Shown: positions 1-6,539 of the stretch, in pieces
Layout: each line of letters opens with the position of its first letter
Position numbering within the stretch: the first letter of the stretch is position 1
NCBI GenBank assembly: GCA_030610725.1
Contig: JAUWRE010000010.1
Coordinates: forward strand, 1 to 12,178
Source of the DNA: Candidatus Aerophobota bacterium
Lineage (GTDB): Bacteria > Aerophobota > Aerophobia > Aerophobales > AE-B3A
Direction: 5' to 3'
Length of the DNA stretch: 12,178 bases
The notes under the pieces: generated by a model
Database searches by the model: none
The model's input: only the letters and a program-made list of their open reading frames with translations
What the model was told of the DNA's origin: nothing
Program-made: the position numbers and the translations under genes

Positions 1-501
1 TTCTTTGTACTTTTTTTATTTGTTTTAGGAGAGAAAGGAAAGGTCATTGCCTTATTGATTTTTATATTTGCTTCTTTATCTGACCTTTTAGATGGATGGC
101 TAGCCCGAAAAAAGAATGAGGTAACCTCGCTGGGGAAAATAATCGACCCCATTGCCGATAAAATTCTTGTCTATAGTGCTTTTATATCCTTTATTCAGCT
201 TCATCTAGTTCCCTTCTGGATGGTTATAATTATTATGGGTAGAGACCTTTTGATTATGGCTCTAAGGATAGAATTAGCCTCAAAAAACTTCATCCTTTCT
301 GCTAACAGACTGGCTAAACTGAAGACTTTCTTTGAAAATGCGGTTATCTTCTTTGTTTTTTTTATTTTGCTCTGGCAGGGTTTCAAATATAAAATTGAGG
401 GAGCAGATAGGGTGACCTATCTGTTAATGGGAGGAGCTACTTTGTTGGCTCTCATCTCGGGAATTCAATATTGGATTGGAAGCAGGAGGCATCTTCAATG
501 A
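1..501 (+). CDS. pgsA: CDP-diacylglycerol-glycerol-3-phosphate 3-phosphatidyltransferase (5' end cut by window)
   Basis: This inner-membrane enzyme makes phosphatidylglycerol phosphate from CDP-diacylglycerol and glycerol 3-phosphate. The reading frame is open from base 1, so the true start lies upstream. About 166 residues are visible, and the family is usually about 175-190, so only a short N-terminal piece is missing. The diagnostic CDP-alcohol phosphatidyltransferase motif D-x2-DG-x2-AR-x8-G-x3-D-x3-D is complete: it begins at DLLDGWLAR and ends at KIIDPIAD (about 82-160). Several hydrophobic segments follow. A TTG at 55 is in frame, but it would leave little before the motif and is not a credible start. 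The stop codon overlaps the pgpA start. The assignment as PgsA rather than another family member rests on the motif and on the pgpA neighbour. Confidence 0.93.
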   Translation, partial: FFVLFLFVLGEKGKVIALLIFIFASLSDLLDGWLARKKNEVTSLGKIIDPIADKILVYSAFISFIQLHLVPFWMVIIIMGRDLLIMALRIELASKNFILSANRLAKLKTFFENAVIFFVFFILLWQGFKYKIEGADRVTYLLMGGATLLALISGIQYWIGSRRHLQ

Positions 502-956
502 AAAAATTGTATATTCTCTTGGGCACAGTAGCAGGAGTAGGATATATTCCTTTCTTACCCGGAACCTTGGGAACCATGGTAGGAGTGGCTATTTATGTGA
601 TTTTCAGTAGATTTTTTCCCCAAACAATAAGCTACATCATAATGCTGGCTGTTTTTTTAATAGGAGGAATATGGATTTCTGGAAAATGTAATCAATATTT
701 TGAAGGTGATGATAATTCATCCATCGTTATTGATGAATTAGTAGGATTTTTAATAACTATGTTGCTTGTTCCTTTCTCTTTTCGTTTTATTCTATTGGGA
801 TTTGTTCTGTTCAGAGTTATTGATATAACTAAACCCTTCAAAATAGGGAAAATTGAAAAAGTTTCTGGTGGCTGGGGTATAATGGGTGATGATATAGCAG
901 CAGGTATCCTGGCTAATTTAATCATCCAGGCACTTAGAACAATGCTAGCCTGGTAA
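498..956 (+). CDS. pgpA: Phosphatidylglycerophosphatase A
   Basis: PgpA dephosphorylates phosphatidylglycerol phosphate to phosphatidylglycerol, the step after PgsA, in the cytoplasmic membrane. I chose the ATG at 498 because it overlaps the pgsA stop as ATGA and has AGGAGG eight bases upstream (484-489). The same frame also opens at a TTG at 471, which lies inside pgsA and has no such site. The protein is 152 residues. Family motifs visible are PGTLGT (21-26), DELVG (79-83), RVIDITKP (106-113) and GGWGIMGDDIAAG (124-136), which includes the conserved acidic pair. Three to four hydrophobic helices are evident. The overlap implies translational coupling with pgsA. Confidence 0.93.
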   Translation: MKKLYILLGTVAGVGYIPFLPGTLGTMVGVAIYVIFSRFFPQTISYIIMLAVFLIGGIWISGKCNQYFEGDDNSSIVIDELVGFLITMLLVPFSFRFILLGFVLFRVIDITKPFKIGKIEKVSGGWGIMGDDIAAGILANLIIQALRTMLAW

Positions 957-973
957 ATTAAATATTAAAAAAG

Positions 974-996
974 AAAAAGGGGACAGGCTACTTTTT
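974..996. repeat. Short REP-like hairpin with a GTAG-type edge
   Basis: AAAAAG (974-979) and CTTTTT (991-996) flank GGGACAGGCTA. Read on the minus strand the unit contains GTAGCCTGTCCCC. It resembles the nearby arm GGGACAGCGACC (1011-1022) and so may be a diverged member of the same repeat family. A GTAG next to a hairpin recalls the REP sequences mobilised by RAYT (REP-associated Y1) transposases. That link is inference, since no such transposase is in the window. Confidence 0.4.
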
Positions 997-1002
997 CTAT
1001 AT

Positions 1003-1213
1003 TTTAAATAGGGACAGCGACCATTTATTTTAATTTCTCTTCTAGTCCGACCCTTACTGATACAACTAATTATAGATACCCACGCCTTTACAGGCGTGGT
1101 GCTTAGCGGATTTTCAAGCAGAGCTTGTCCTGCTTCGCAGGAAACCGCTCTCATCCCCACCTTCACAAACGGGGAGTTCCCGCTAAATTAAATGGTCGCT
1201 GTCCCTATTTAAA
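1003..1213. repeat. Palindromic, MITE-like element with 30-bp arms and a structured core
   Basis: The arms are 1003-1032 and 1184-1213. They are inverted copies matching at 29 of 30 positions, with 25 perfect base pairs between 1003-1027 and 1189-1213. The core has several nested hairpins: CCACGCCT/AGGCGTGG (1080-1087/1092-1099), and AGCGG/CCGCT (1105-1109/1145-1149) enclosing CAAGC/GCTTG and TCCTGC/GCAGGA. There is also CCCC/GGGG (1155-1158/1171-1174), and an alternative TTAGCGG/CCGCTAA pairing (1103-1109/1180-1186). The element lies between the convergent pgpA and btuD genes, where its transcript could act as a two-way terminator or 3' stabiliser. The core looks like an IS200/IS605-type right end. 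Confidence 0.75.
1075..1187 (-). other. Possible IS200/IS605 right-end / omega-RNA-like remnant without tnpB
   Basis: Read on the minus strand the core runs from GGGAACTCCCCG through the multi-branched hairpins to a terminal CCACGCC...GGCGTGG hairpin. That order, with a stop-free stretch entering it, recalls the 3' end of tnpB genes, where the coding tail overlaps the structured RNA scaffold and the subterminal hairpin of the element. No TnpB domain is encoded, so this would be an internally deleted remnant. I rely on resemblance and on the folding seen by eye; no family was confirmed. Confidence 0.35.
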
Positions 1214-1996
1214 TAGATTTACTAGAGGATTTCCCTTTATTCCCGCAGTTACTTTTACTTTTACTCCATACACTTTCCAGATGTTTTCCTCATTGATTAT
1301 TTCTTTGGGGCTGCCCCGAGCAAAGATCTTTCCTTCATTTAGTAGAATTAGTTGTGAGGCATACTGGCTGGCCATGTTTAAATCGTGGGAGACTAGAATG
1401 ATAGTTATTCCTTTTTCCCGGTTCAATTTTTCTAAAAGATTAAAAATATCTAGTTGGTGCCTTATATCAAGATGGGCTGCTGGTTCGTCTAAGAGAAGGA
1501 GAGTAGGTTTCTGAGCCAGGCTACGAGCGATAACCACTCTCTGCTTTTCTCCTTCGCTTAACTCATTTATCCTTCTCTGGCGAAAGGAGATAGTTTCAGT
1601 CAATCCCATAGCTTCTTCAGCAATACGATAATCATTCTTTCCTTCCAGGTAAAAGCGAGGAAGATAGGGAATTCTACCTAAAAGTACAAAATCTTCCACA
1701 GTAAAGGAAAAATGAAACACTGAAACCTGAGGAACTACAGCTATTTTTTGCGCCAATTGTTTGGCTGGTATTTTCATAATGTCTTTTTTATTATAAAAAA
1801 CATTTCCTTTTTGAGCAGGTAGAATTTTGGTTATGCTCTTAAGTAGAGTAGTCTTACCCGAGCCGTTAGGTCCGATTAGTCCCCAGAACTCTCCTCTTCT
1901 TACCAGAAAGTCAATTCCTTTGAGGATATTTTTTCTTTTATATCCGCTGCATAGATTCCTTATCTCCAGCAAGATATCCTTATCTATTCCTACCAC
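1205..1996 (-). CDS. btuD: Cobalamin ABC transporter ATP-binding protein
   Basis: This is the cytoplasmic ATPase that powers the B12 importer. It has 263 residues, the usual size for the FecE/BtuD group. Visible motifs are Walker A GPNGSGKTT (42-50), Q-loop Gln90, signature LSEGEKQR (146-153, with Glu where Gly is commoner), Walker B LLLLDEP with the D-loop (166-177), and the H-loop His204. The start is GTG at 1996, overlapping the btuC stop by seven bases, so translation is probably coupled; the ribosome site is weak. The last codons, TTT AAA TAG, lie inside the right arm of the palindromic element, which therefore supplies the stop. The B12 assignment comes from the upstream riboswitch; the protein alone could serve iron-siderophore uptake. 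Confidence 0.88.
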   Translation of the reverse strand: MVGIDKDILLEIRNLCSGYKRKNILKGIDFLVRRGEFWGLIGPNGSGKTTLLKSITKILPAQKGNVFYNKKDIMKIPAKQLAQKIAVVPQVSVFHFSFTVEDFVLLGRIPYLPRFYLEGKNDYRIAEEAMGLTETISFRQRRINELSEGEKQRVVIARSLAQKPTLLLLDEPAAHLDIRHQLDIFNLLEKLNREKGITIILVSHDLNMASQYASQLILLNEGKIFARGSPKEIINEENIWKVYGVKVKVTAGIKGNPLVNLFK

Positions 1997-3033
1997 CTGA
2001 ATTCTACCTTTCTTTTTCTGATAATATAGATAAATATTATCCCTCCTATTATTCCGGTGATTACTCCTACCGGAAGCTCTCGGGGAGAGATGATGGTTCT
2101 GGCTATTAAATCTGCTCCTACCAGGAAGGATGCTCCCAAAAGAGCAGAAGCGGGAAGAAGGAAACGGTGGTCAGCGTCTATAATTCCACGTATAAGGTGA
2201 GGAATCATCAATCCTACAAAGCCAATTACACCTGAAGCGGAAACAGCTACACCGGTAAGAAGAGAAGCCAGAATAAAAAGGATTTTTTTTGTCCTTTCTA
2301 CCTCTATTCCTAAATGAGTAGCTTCTTCCTCTCCCAGAACAAGAGCGTTAAGGTCCCTGGCAAAGAGAAAAGAGATGAATATTCCTATCAGGATGATAAG
2401 AGAAACGGTGATAATGAAAGAAAGATTGGTTTCCTGCAAATTACCCATTATCCAGAACATTATTCCGTGAAGTTCTTCACCCTTGGCCAGGCTCATAAGG
2501 AGCATAATCAAAGAAGAGGAAAGGAAACTGACTATTACTCCGGTAAGGAGGAGAGTAGGAATGGTAAGCCTTCCTCCACTGCTGGCAATAAAATAGACAA
2601 GAATAGCAGCTCCTATAGCTCCGGCAAAGCCAGCCAGGGGAATGACCTGGGTCAACGTTCCACTTAATCCAGCAACTATAACCAGACCAACGGCCGCCGC
2701 CGCTCCTCCCGATATACCGAGAGTATATGGTTCGACTAATGGATTGCGAAACATGCCTTGAAGAATGACTCCAGCGCTGGATAAGGCTGCCCCTACTACC
2801 ATCCCTAGAATTAGACGAGGTATTCTGATTTTAAACAGGATAACGGCTGCAGGTGTGTTTTCCAGAGGATAACTTTTCCAGAAGCACAATTTCTGTGCTA
2901 AGAGAGATATGCTTTTGGTGAGAGGAATACGGACCGGTCCTATCATCAAAGAAAGAAAGGATATCGCAAGCAGCAAAATCATCAGTACAATGAGCCAGCC
3001 TATCCAGCGCTTCATTTTATTAGAGGTAATCAT
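1990..3033 (-). CDS. btuC: Cobalamin ABC transporter permease (FecCD family)
   Basis: This is the membrane subunit, acting as a dimer, of the B12 importer. It has 347 residues with about ten hydrophobic helices, as expected for BtuC/FecC/FhuB-type proteins. Family signatures include SSAGVILQGMFRNPL (85-99), the ATPase-contacting loop GEEEATHLG (234-242), GFVGLMIPHLIR (271-282) and PRELPVGVITG (317-327). The ATG at 3033 follows the btuF stop by three bases. A second ATG at 3015 (residue 7) is also possible; neither has a clear ribosome site, which suggests coupling to btuF translation. The 3' end overlaps btuD. Confidence 0.9.
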   Translation of the reverse strand: MITSNKMKRWIGWLIVLMILLLAISFLSLMIGPVRIPLTKSISLLAQKLCFWKSYPLENTPAAVILFKIRIPRLILGMVVGAALSSAGVILQGMFRNPLVEPYTLGISGGAAAAVGLVIVAGLSGTLTQVIPLAGFAGAIGAAILVYFIASSGGRLTIPTLLLTGVIVSFLSSSLIMLLMSLAKGEELHGIMFWIMGNLQETNLSFIITVSLIILIGIFISFLFARDLNALVLGEEEATHLGIEVERTKKILFILASLLTGVAVSASGVIGFVGLMIPHLIRGIIDADHRFLLPASALLGASFLVGADLIARTIISPRELPVGVITGIIGGIIFIYIIRKRKVEFRW

Positions 3034-3036
3034 TTT

Positions 3037-3978
3037 CTAATCTGATACACTTTCTCCAAACATCTCAGGATGGATAATCTTAGCCATCTCCTCCAGAGCA
3101 TTCACTATCCTTGGACCGGTACGAGAGACTATATCTGTGTCTATGGTATGTATTTGGTTATTCTTAAATGCATCTGTCTGGTCAAGAGTAGATTCATTCC
3201 TCACAGCCTGTATTAATTTCGGCTGATCCTCGCTATAGCCAATTATTATTACTTGAGGATTTTTTTCGATTACTGTTTCCAGGCTCATTTGAGGCCAGCC
3301 AGCGATATTTCCGGCTATATTAATTCCGCCTGCTTTTTGGATAAGCTCATCTATGAATGTTCCTGAGCCTGCAGTCCACAAGGGTTTATACCAGACTACA
3401 TAGAGCACTCTTGGCCTGTTATTTTCAACCAGACTGCTCGTTTCAGCCAGGACCGCCTCAATTCTCTCTTCCATCTCCTTTGTTAATTTTGCTGCTTCTT
3501 TGTCATTACCGGTTATCTTTCCCACCGTAGTTATAGAGGAGATTATATGGTCAATGTCCTTTGGATCTAAGTACATTATGGCATAGCTGAGCTCTTCTAG
3601 TTGATTGATTAGTTCTGTTGGATTACCATGGGAGGCCAGAATAAGGTCCGGTTCTAATTCGATGATTTTTTCCAGGTTAGGATTATCATAATCACCGATT
3701 TTTTCTTTTTCTTTTGTTTGAGAAGGGTAATTACAGACGTTGCTAATGCCCACCACTTTCTCACCTAATCCCAGTGCAAACAGGATTTCTGTGTTAGCTG
3801 GCGCCATCGAGATAATCCTTTCTGGTTGCTTGAGGACAGTTACTTCTCTATTAAGGTCATCTGTAATTGTCAAAGGAAATTCATTAGCCAGAGAAACCCC
3901 GCTCATTCCAATGAACATAGCAGACAGCAGAATCCCTATCGATATCAATGACGTCCATTTTAATCTTTTTCTCTTCAT
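3037..3978 (-). CDS. btuF: Cobalamin-binding periplasmic protein
   Basis: This exported protein captures the substrate and delivers it to BtuC. The frame is open up to 4020, but I place the start at the ATG at 3978. It has AGAGGAG about nine bases upstream and begins with a typical basic, then hydrophobic, signal peptide with probable cleavage after SLA (about residue 31). The 313-residue product has the periplasmic-binding fold of the BtuF/FecB type: RIISMAPANTEILFALGLG (54-72) and LEPDLILAS are typical. There is no lipobox cysteine, which fits a soluble periplasmic protein in a diderm. It is the first structural gene after the cobalamin riboswitch. Specificity for B12 over other corrinoids cannot be read from the sequence. 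Confidence 0.88.
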   Translation of the reverse strand: MKRKRLKWTSLISIGILLSAMFIGMSGVSLANEFPLTITDDLNREVTVLKQPERIISMAPANTEILFALGLGEKVVGISNVCNYPSQTKEKEKIGDYDNPNLEKIIELEPDLILASHGNPTELINQLEELSYAIMYLDPKDIDHIISSITTVGKITGNDKEAAKLTKEMEERIEAVLAETSSLVENNRPRVLYVVWYKPLWTAGSGTFIDELIQKAGGINIAGNIAGWPQMSLETVIEKNPQVIIIGYSEDQPKLIQAVRNESTLDQTDAFKNNQIHTIDTDIVSRTGPRIVNALEEMAKIIHPEMFGESVSD

Positions 3979-4070
3979 AATTTTTTCTCCTCTAAAATTT
4001 GATCTAAATATTTTCCTCACTTGTATATATTCAGTTAATTATGCCCATTCCGAGCAAGGTCCCATAGTCG

Positions 4071-4119
4071 TGATGCGTATTGCGTGATGCGTATTGCGCA
4101 ATACGAGATACGCAATACG
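4071..4119. repeat. Imperfect palindrome built from 14-bp direct repeats
   Basis: TGATGCGTATTGCG occurs twice in tandem (4071-4084, 4085-4098), followed by inverted copies. The 22-bp arms 4076-4097 and 4098-4119 match at 18 of 22 positions around the centre TTGC|GCAA. The palindrome lies in the btu leader, between the riboswitch and btuF. The next stretch (about 4120-4165) also looks like dispersed intergenic repeat rather than unique leader sequence, though I could not confirm that. Confidence 0.75.
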
Positions 4120-4147
4120 AAAAGCGGATAGAGTGAAGCAATCTCGA

Positions 4148-4180
4148 TTACATCGCTCGGGATAAACTCCGCAATCTCAC
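4148..4180 (-). other. Possible 10-codon leader reading frame after the riboswitch
   Basis: A very strong ribosome site, AAAGGAGGTGA (minus strand, about 4188-4198), sits seven bases from a GTG at 4180. The frame reads only MRLRSLSRAM and stops at 4148. It may be a true leader peptide. It may instead be the remains of the original btu gene start, cut off when repeats entered the leader. It could also be fortuitous. A CTTTG/CAAAG hairpin just upstream could mask part of the site. Confidence 0.3.
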
Positions 4181-4224
4181 AAAAAAATCACCTCCTTTGT
4201 TAAGCGCAAAGAAAGATTTACTTA

Positions 4225-4368
4225 AAAACAGACAGGTCTTCTGGCTCAGGGACAACCTACTTCCCCACCTTCCCAGAACAAAAAGTTCCAGTGGTTTTTG
4301 GGGTTTCGCTTCCCATTACAGCAGCGCAACTGCCCGGGGTTCTCACCCGGTTCCCTTAGTCTGCTTTC
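4225..4368 (-). promoter_or_regulatory. Cobalamin (B12) riboswitch
   Basis: Read on the minus strand the segment has the conserved cobalamin aptamer parts in order: AAGGGAACCGGGTGAGAA, the GGGCAGTTGCGCTGCTGTAA-like core, a CCACTGG segment, GGGAAGGTGGGG, and the B12 box GAGCCAGAAGACCTG near 4236-4250. The closing stem pairs AGCAGAC (4359-4365) with GTCTGTT (4227-4233) using one G-U pair. These riboswitches turn off B12 uptake or synthesis genes when adenosylcobalamin or a related form binds. It therefore identifies the downstream ABC transporter as a cobalamin importer. The strong ribosome site about 30 bases downstream suggests a translational expression platform; I see no clear intrinsic terminator. 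Confidence 0.93.
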
Positions 4369-4399
4369 TCATCTATTACCATATTTTCAATTTGGCATT

Positions 4400-4427
4400 A
4401 TTATATCATTTTTGAGATTTTAGTCAA
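4400..4427 (-). promoter_or_regulatory. Sigma-70-type promoter of the btu operon
   Basis: On the minus strand TTGACT (4422-4427) and a perfect TATAAT (4400-4405) are separated by 16 bases. Transcription would start near 4393, about 25 bases before the riboswitch aptamer. The position directly ahead of the riboswitch supports the call. Confidence 0.8.
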
Positions 4428-4430
4428 TTA

Positions 4431-4709
4431 GGGAGCAAATTAAGCAATATTTGTCACCACGCTATCTGGATATACAAAATAGAAATCCTTATATAGCACA
4501 CCTTACAGGGGATCAAAGGCCCGAAAATAGCGTTTTGCTGTCAAGCTTGGATTTAAAGATAAACAGAAGCTGTGGAAGTTCTTCCTGCTGGAAATGCGTG
4601 TGATGCTTGCGGCTCGTCTTTCGATCTCTACAACAATAACTGCATCAATAGGGTCTGGAGCCTGGCAATCTGCCCTGCTGAAGGTGCCGTTTCTATTTCT
4701 CTTTTCATG
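4431..4709. other. Intergenic stretch with no recognised gene
   Basis: This lies between the btu promoter and the end of the GH2 gene. Part of it (about 4570-4709) is richer in G and C than its surroundings and has long open frames on both strands. I could match none of these to a family. A 25-codon frame on the minus strand starts one base after the GH2 stop (ATG at 4708) but has no ribosome site. It may be the decayed remains of a gene. I see no convincing terminator for the GH2 transcript. Confidence 0.4.
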
Positions 4710-6533
4710 TTAGGGCCGGAACTGATTTATTTCTGCTATAGACTGGGGAGGAACTTTTTCCTTGCGGCAATATGTCATGAGGCCATTTATCTCTTGCTCT
4801 ATATCATAGAGCTGAGTAAAGCAAAACCCAGAAAAAATATCCTGCCTTATGATGGCTTTAGTCAGTGTTTCATATCTGGCAAGGTATTCCTCGATGGTTT
4901 GTGGGACCGAACCGTACCCCCATTCTTTAGCTTCTTTTGAAGAATCTTCCTTAAAAGCCATTCCTCCATATTCGCTAATAACTACGGGTTGCCCGGTGTA
5001 GTTAAAGCCACTGGCCATCAGTGTTCTATCTGGTGCAGTATCGAGAGAGCTAAAAACCTTTGGGTCCTCTGTGTAATTGTGGATATCGATGATATCAGTT
5101 TTGGTGTGCTCCCAACCCCCGTTATCCACTATCAAGCGCGTGGAGTCTAGAGACCGGGTAAGCTGGTAGATAGAGACTACAAACTGCTGTTGTTCTTTAT
5201 CCCACTCAACATCGTTGATCCCCCAACTTTCATTAAAGGGAACCCAGGCAATAATGCACGGATGATTGCAATCCCTCTGGATTATCTCTTTCCACATGCG
5301 TCTAAAATCATTCGTTGCTTTCTCTGACCACTGGTGGAAACTAGGCGCTTCTTCCCATATTAAAAGTCCTAATTTATCGGCCCAGTATAGGTAGCGAGGG
5401 TCTTCTATTTTTTGATGCTTCCTAACTCCGTTAAACCCAAATTTTTTGGTTGCTATGATGTCTTTTCTGTAATCCTGATCCGAGGAGCCGGTATATATGC
5501 CCCCAGGGAAATATCCTTGGTCAAGAACCATCCGCAAATAGTAGGGTTTATTGTTAAGAAATATTTTCCCACCTTCAACGGAGATGTCTCTCATCCCGAA
5601 GTAGGTCTCTACCTGATCGACGTACTGCTTACCTTCCTGTACCTGTATTTTGACTTGGTAGAGATTTGGATCCTCGGGAGACCAAAGTTGTGCGTCGGGA
5701 ATAGCAACATCAAAACTAAGAATTTGGCTATCCTCAGATAGCCTGAATTCTCGAGAAAAAGCGATCGTTTTTTTAACTGGCGGTATGATATCCAATTGTA
5801 GCACTTTAGGGCCACGTTTTCCCTTTATCCAGATATCAAAGTGAACAGTCGATCGGTTGATATTAGTATGCAATCTTACTTTTTCAACTCGTGTCAGAGG
5901 AAGTGGCTCTAACCAAACTGTTTGCCAAATTCCCGTTGTTCTAGTGTAAAAGCAGGCAAAAGAGTGAAGTTTCCAAGACTGTTTCCCGCGAGGCTGTTCG
6001 GTAGTTTTACTATCTTCGGCTTTGACCACGAGGATATTTTCTCCTTCTTTAAGAAAATCGGTAATGTCAAAACTGAACGGAGTATAGCCTCCTACATGGC
6101 TTCCCAGAAGTTTTCCATTTATCCAGACCTTAGCTACATAATCTACTGCGCCAAAATTCACCTGTATTCTTTGGTCTTGAAGTTGCTCAGGAACTGTAAA
6201 TATCTTTTTATACCAGACATACTTATGAAAAGATGTATCACCAATTCCGCTCAGCTCGCTTTCAAAAGAGAAGGGAACCATAATGTCTTTGCCGAAATGA
6301 ATTGTTCCTTGGGACCATCCCTCCTTTTCTCCAACGTTTTCGTCGTCAAAAGTAAATTCCCATACTCCGTTTAGATTGACCCATTCGCTTCTCCTAAAAC
6401 TGGGACGAGGGTATTCACTCCTCATATTATCTCCTTTCCTTTTAGCTTGAGAATTCCCCCAAACTTGGAAAAATACTGTTGCTCCTATTATTATAACCAC
6501 TATTAGCACGATTTTTCCAAATCTAGCGGACAT
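4710..6533 (-). CDS. Glycoside hydrolase family 2 enzyme (LacZ/glucuronidase-like fold)
   Basis: This is a retaining exo-glycosidase of the GH2 clan, probably cleaving a terminal beta-linked sugar; the sugar cannot be read from the sequence. Domains in order are the jelly-roll sugar-binding domain (about 40-210, with LNGVWEFTFDDENVG and KVWINGKLLGSHVGGYTPF), an Ig-like domain (about 215-315), and a TIM barrel (about 320-600). The expected acid/base is Glu435 in FNESWG and the nucleophile Glu521 in ISEYGG. At 607 residues it lacks the C-terminal domains of long LacZ proteins. Residues 8-25 are strongly hydrophobic, so the form starting at 6533 would be exported or membrane-anchored. A second ATG at 6425 (Met37) has AAAGGAG six bases upstream and would give a cytoplasmic 571-residue enzyme. 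The gene begins six bases after the permease gene and ends the operon. Confidence 0.87.
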   Translation of the reverse strand: MSARFGKIVLIVVIIIGATVFFQVWGNSQAKRKGDNMRSEYPRPSFRRSEWVNLNGVWEFTFDDENVGEKEGWSQGTIHFGKDIMVPFSFESELSGIGDTSFHKYVWYKKIFTVPEQLQDQRIQVNFGAVDYVAKVWINGKLLGSHVGGYTPFSFDITDFLKEGENILVVKAEDSKTTEQPRGKQSWKLHSFACFYTRTTGIWQTVWLEPLPLTRVEKVRLHTNINRSTVHFDIWIKGKRGPKVLQLDIIPPVKKTIAFSREFRLSEDSQILSFDVAIPDAQLWSPEDPNLYQVKIQVQEGKQYVDQVETYFGMRDISVEGGKIFLNNKPYYLRMVLDQGYFPGGIYTGSSDQDYRKDIIATKKFGFNGVRKHQKIEDPRYLYWADKLGLLIWEEAPSFHQWSEKATNDFRRMWKEIIQRDCNHPCIIAWVPFNESWGINDVEWDKEQQQFVVSIYQLTRSLDSTRLIVDNGGWEHTKTDIIDIHNYTEDPKVFSSLDTAPDRTLMASGFNYTGQPVVISEYGGMAFKEDSSKEAKEWGYGSVPQTIEEYLARYETLTKAIIRQDIFSGFCFTQLYDIEQEINGLMTYCRKEKVPPQSIAEINQFRP

Positions 6534-6539
6534 GTCAGA

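Noticed and set aside
945..1166. 73-codon minus-strand frame across the palindromic element
   Set aside because: It consists almost wholly of repeat DNA and hairpins, and has no ribosome site. Its middle (VKVGMRAVSCEAGQ) at most echoes a tnpB tail, which I report as part of the remnant and not as a gene.
1205..3978. Iron-siderophore transporter as the name of the ABC system
   Set aside because: The proteins alone would allow it, but the cobalamin riboswitch directly upstream makes B12 the better call.
4572..4940. 122-codon plus-strand frame
   Set aside because: More than half lies antisense to the GH2 gene, the protein matches no family I know, and there is no ribosome site. The part outside GH2 is mentioned as unexplained sequence only.
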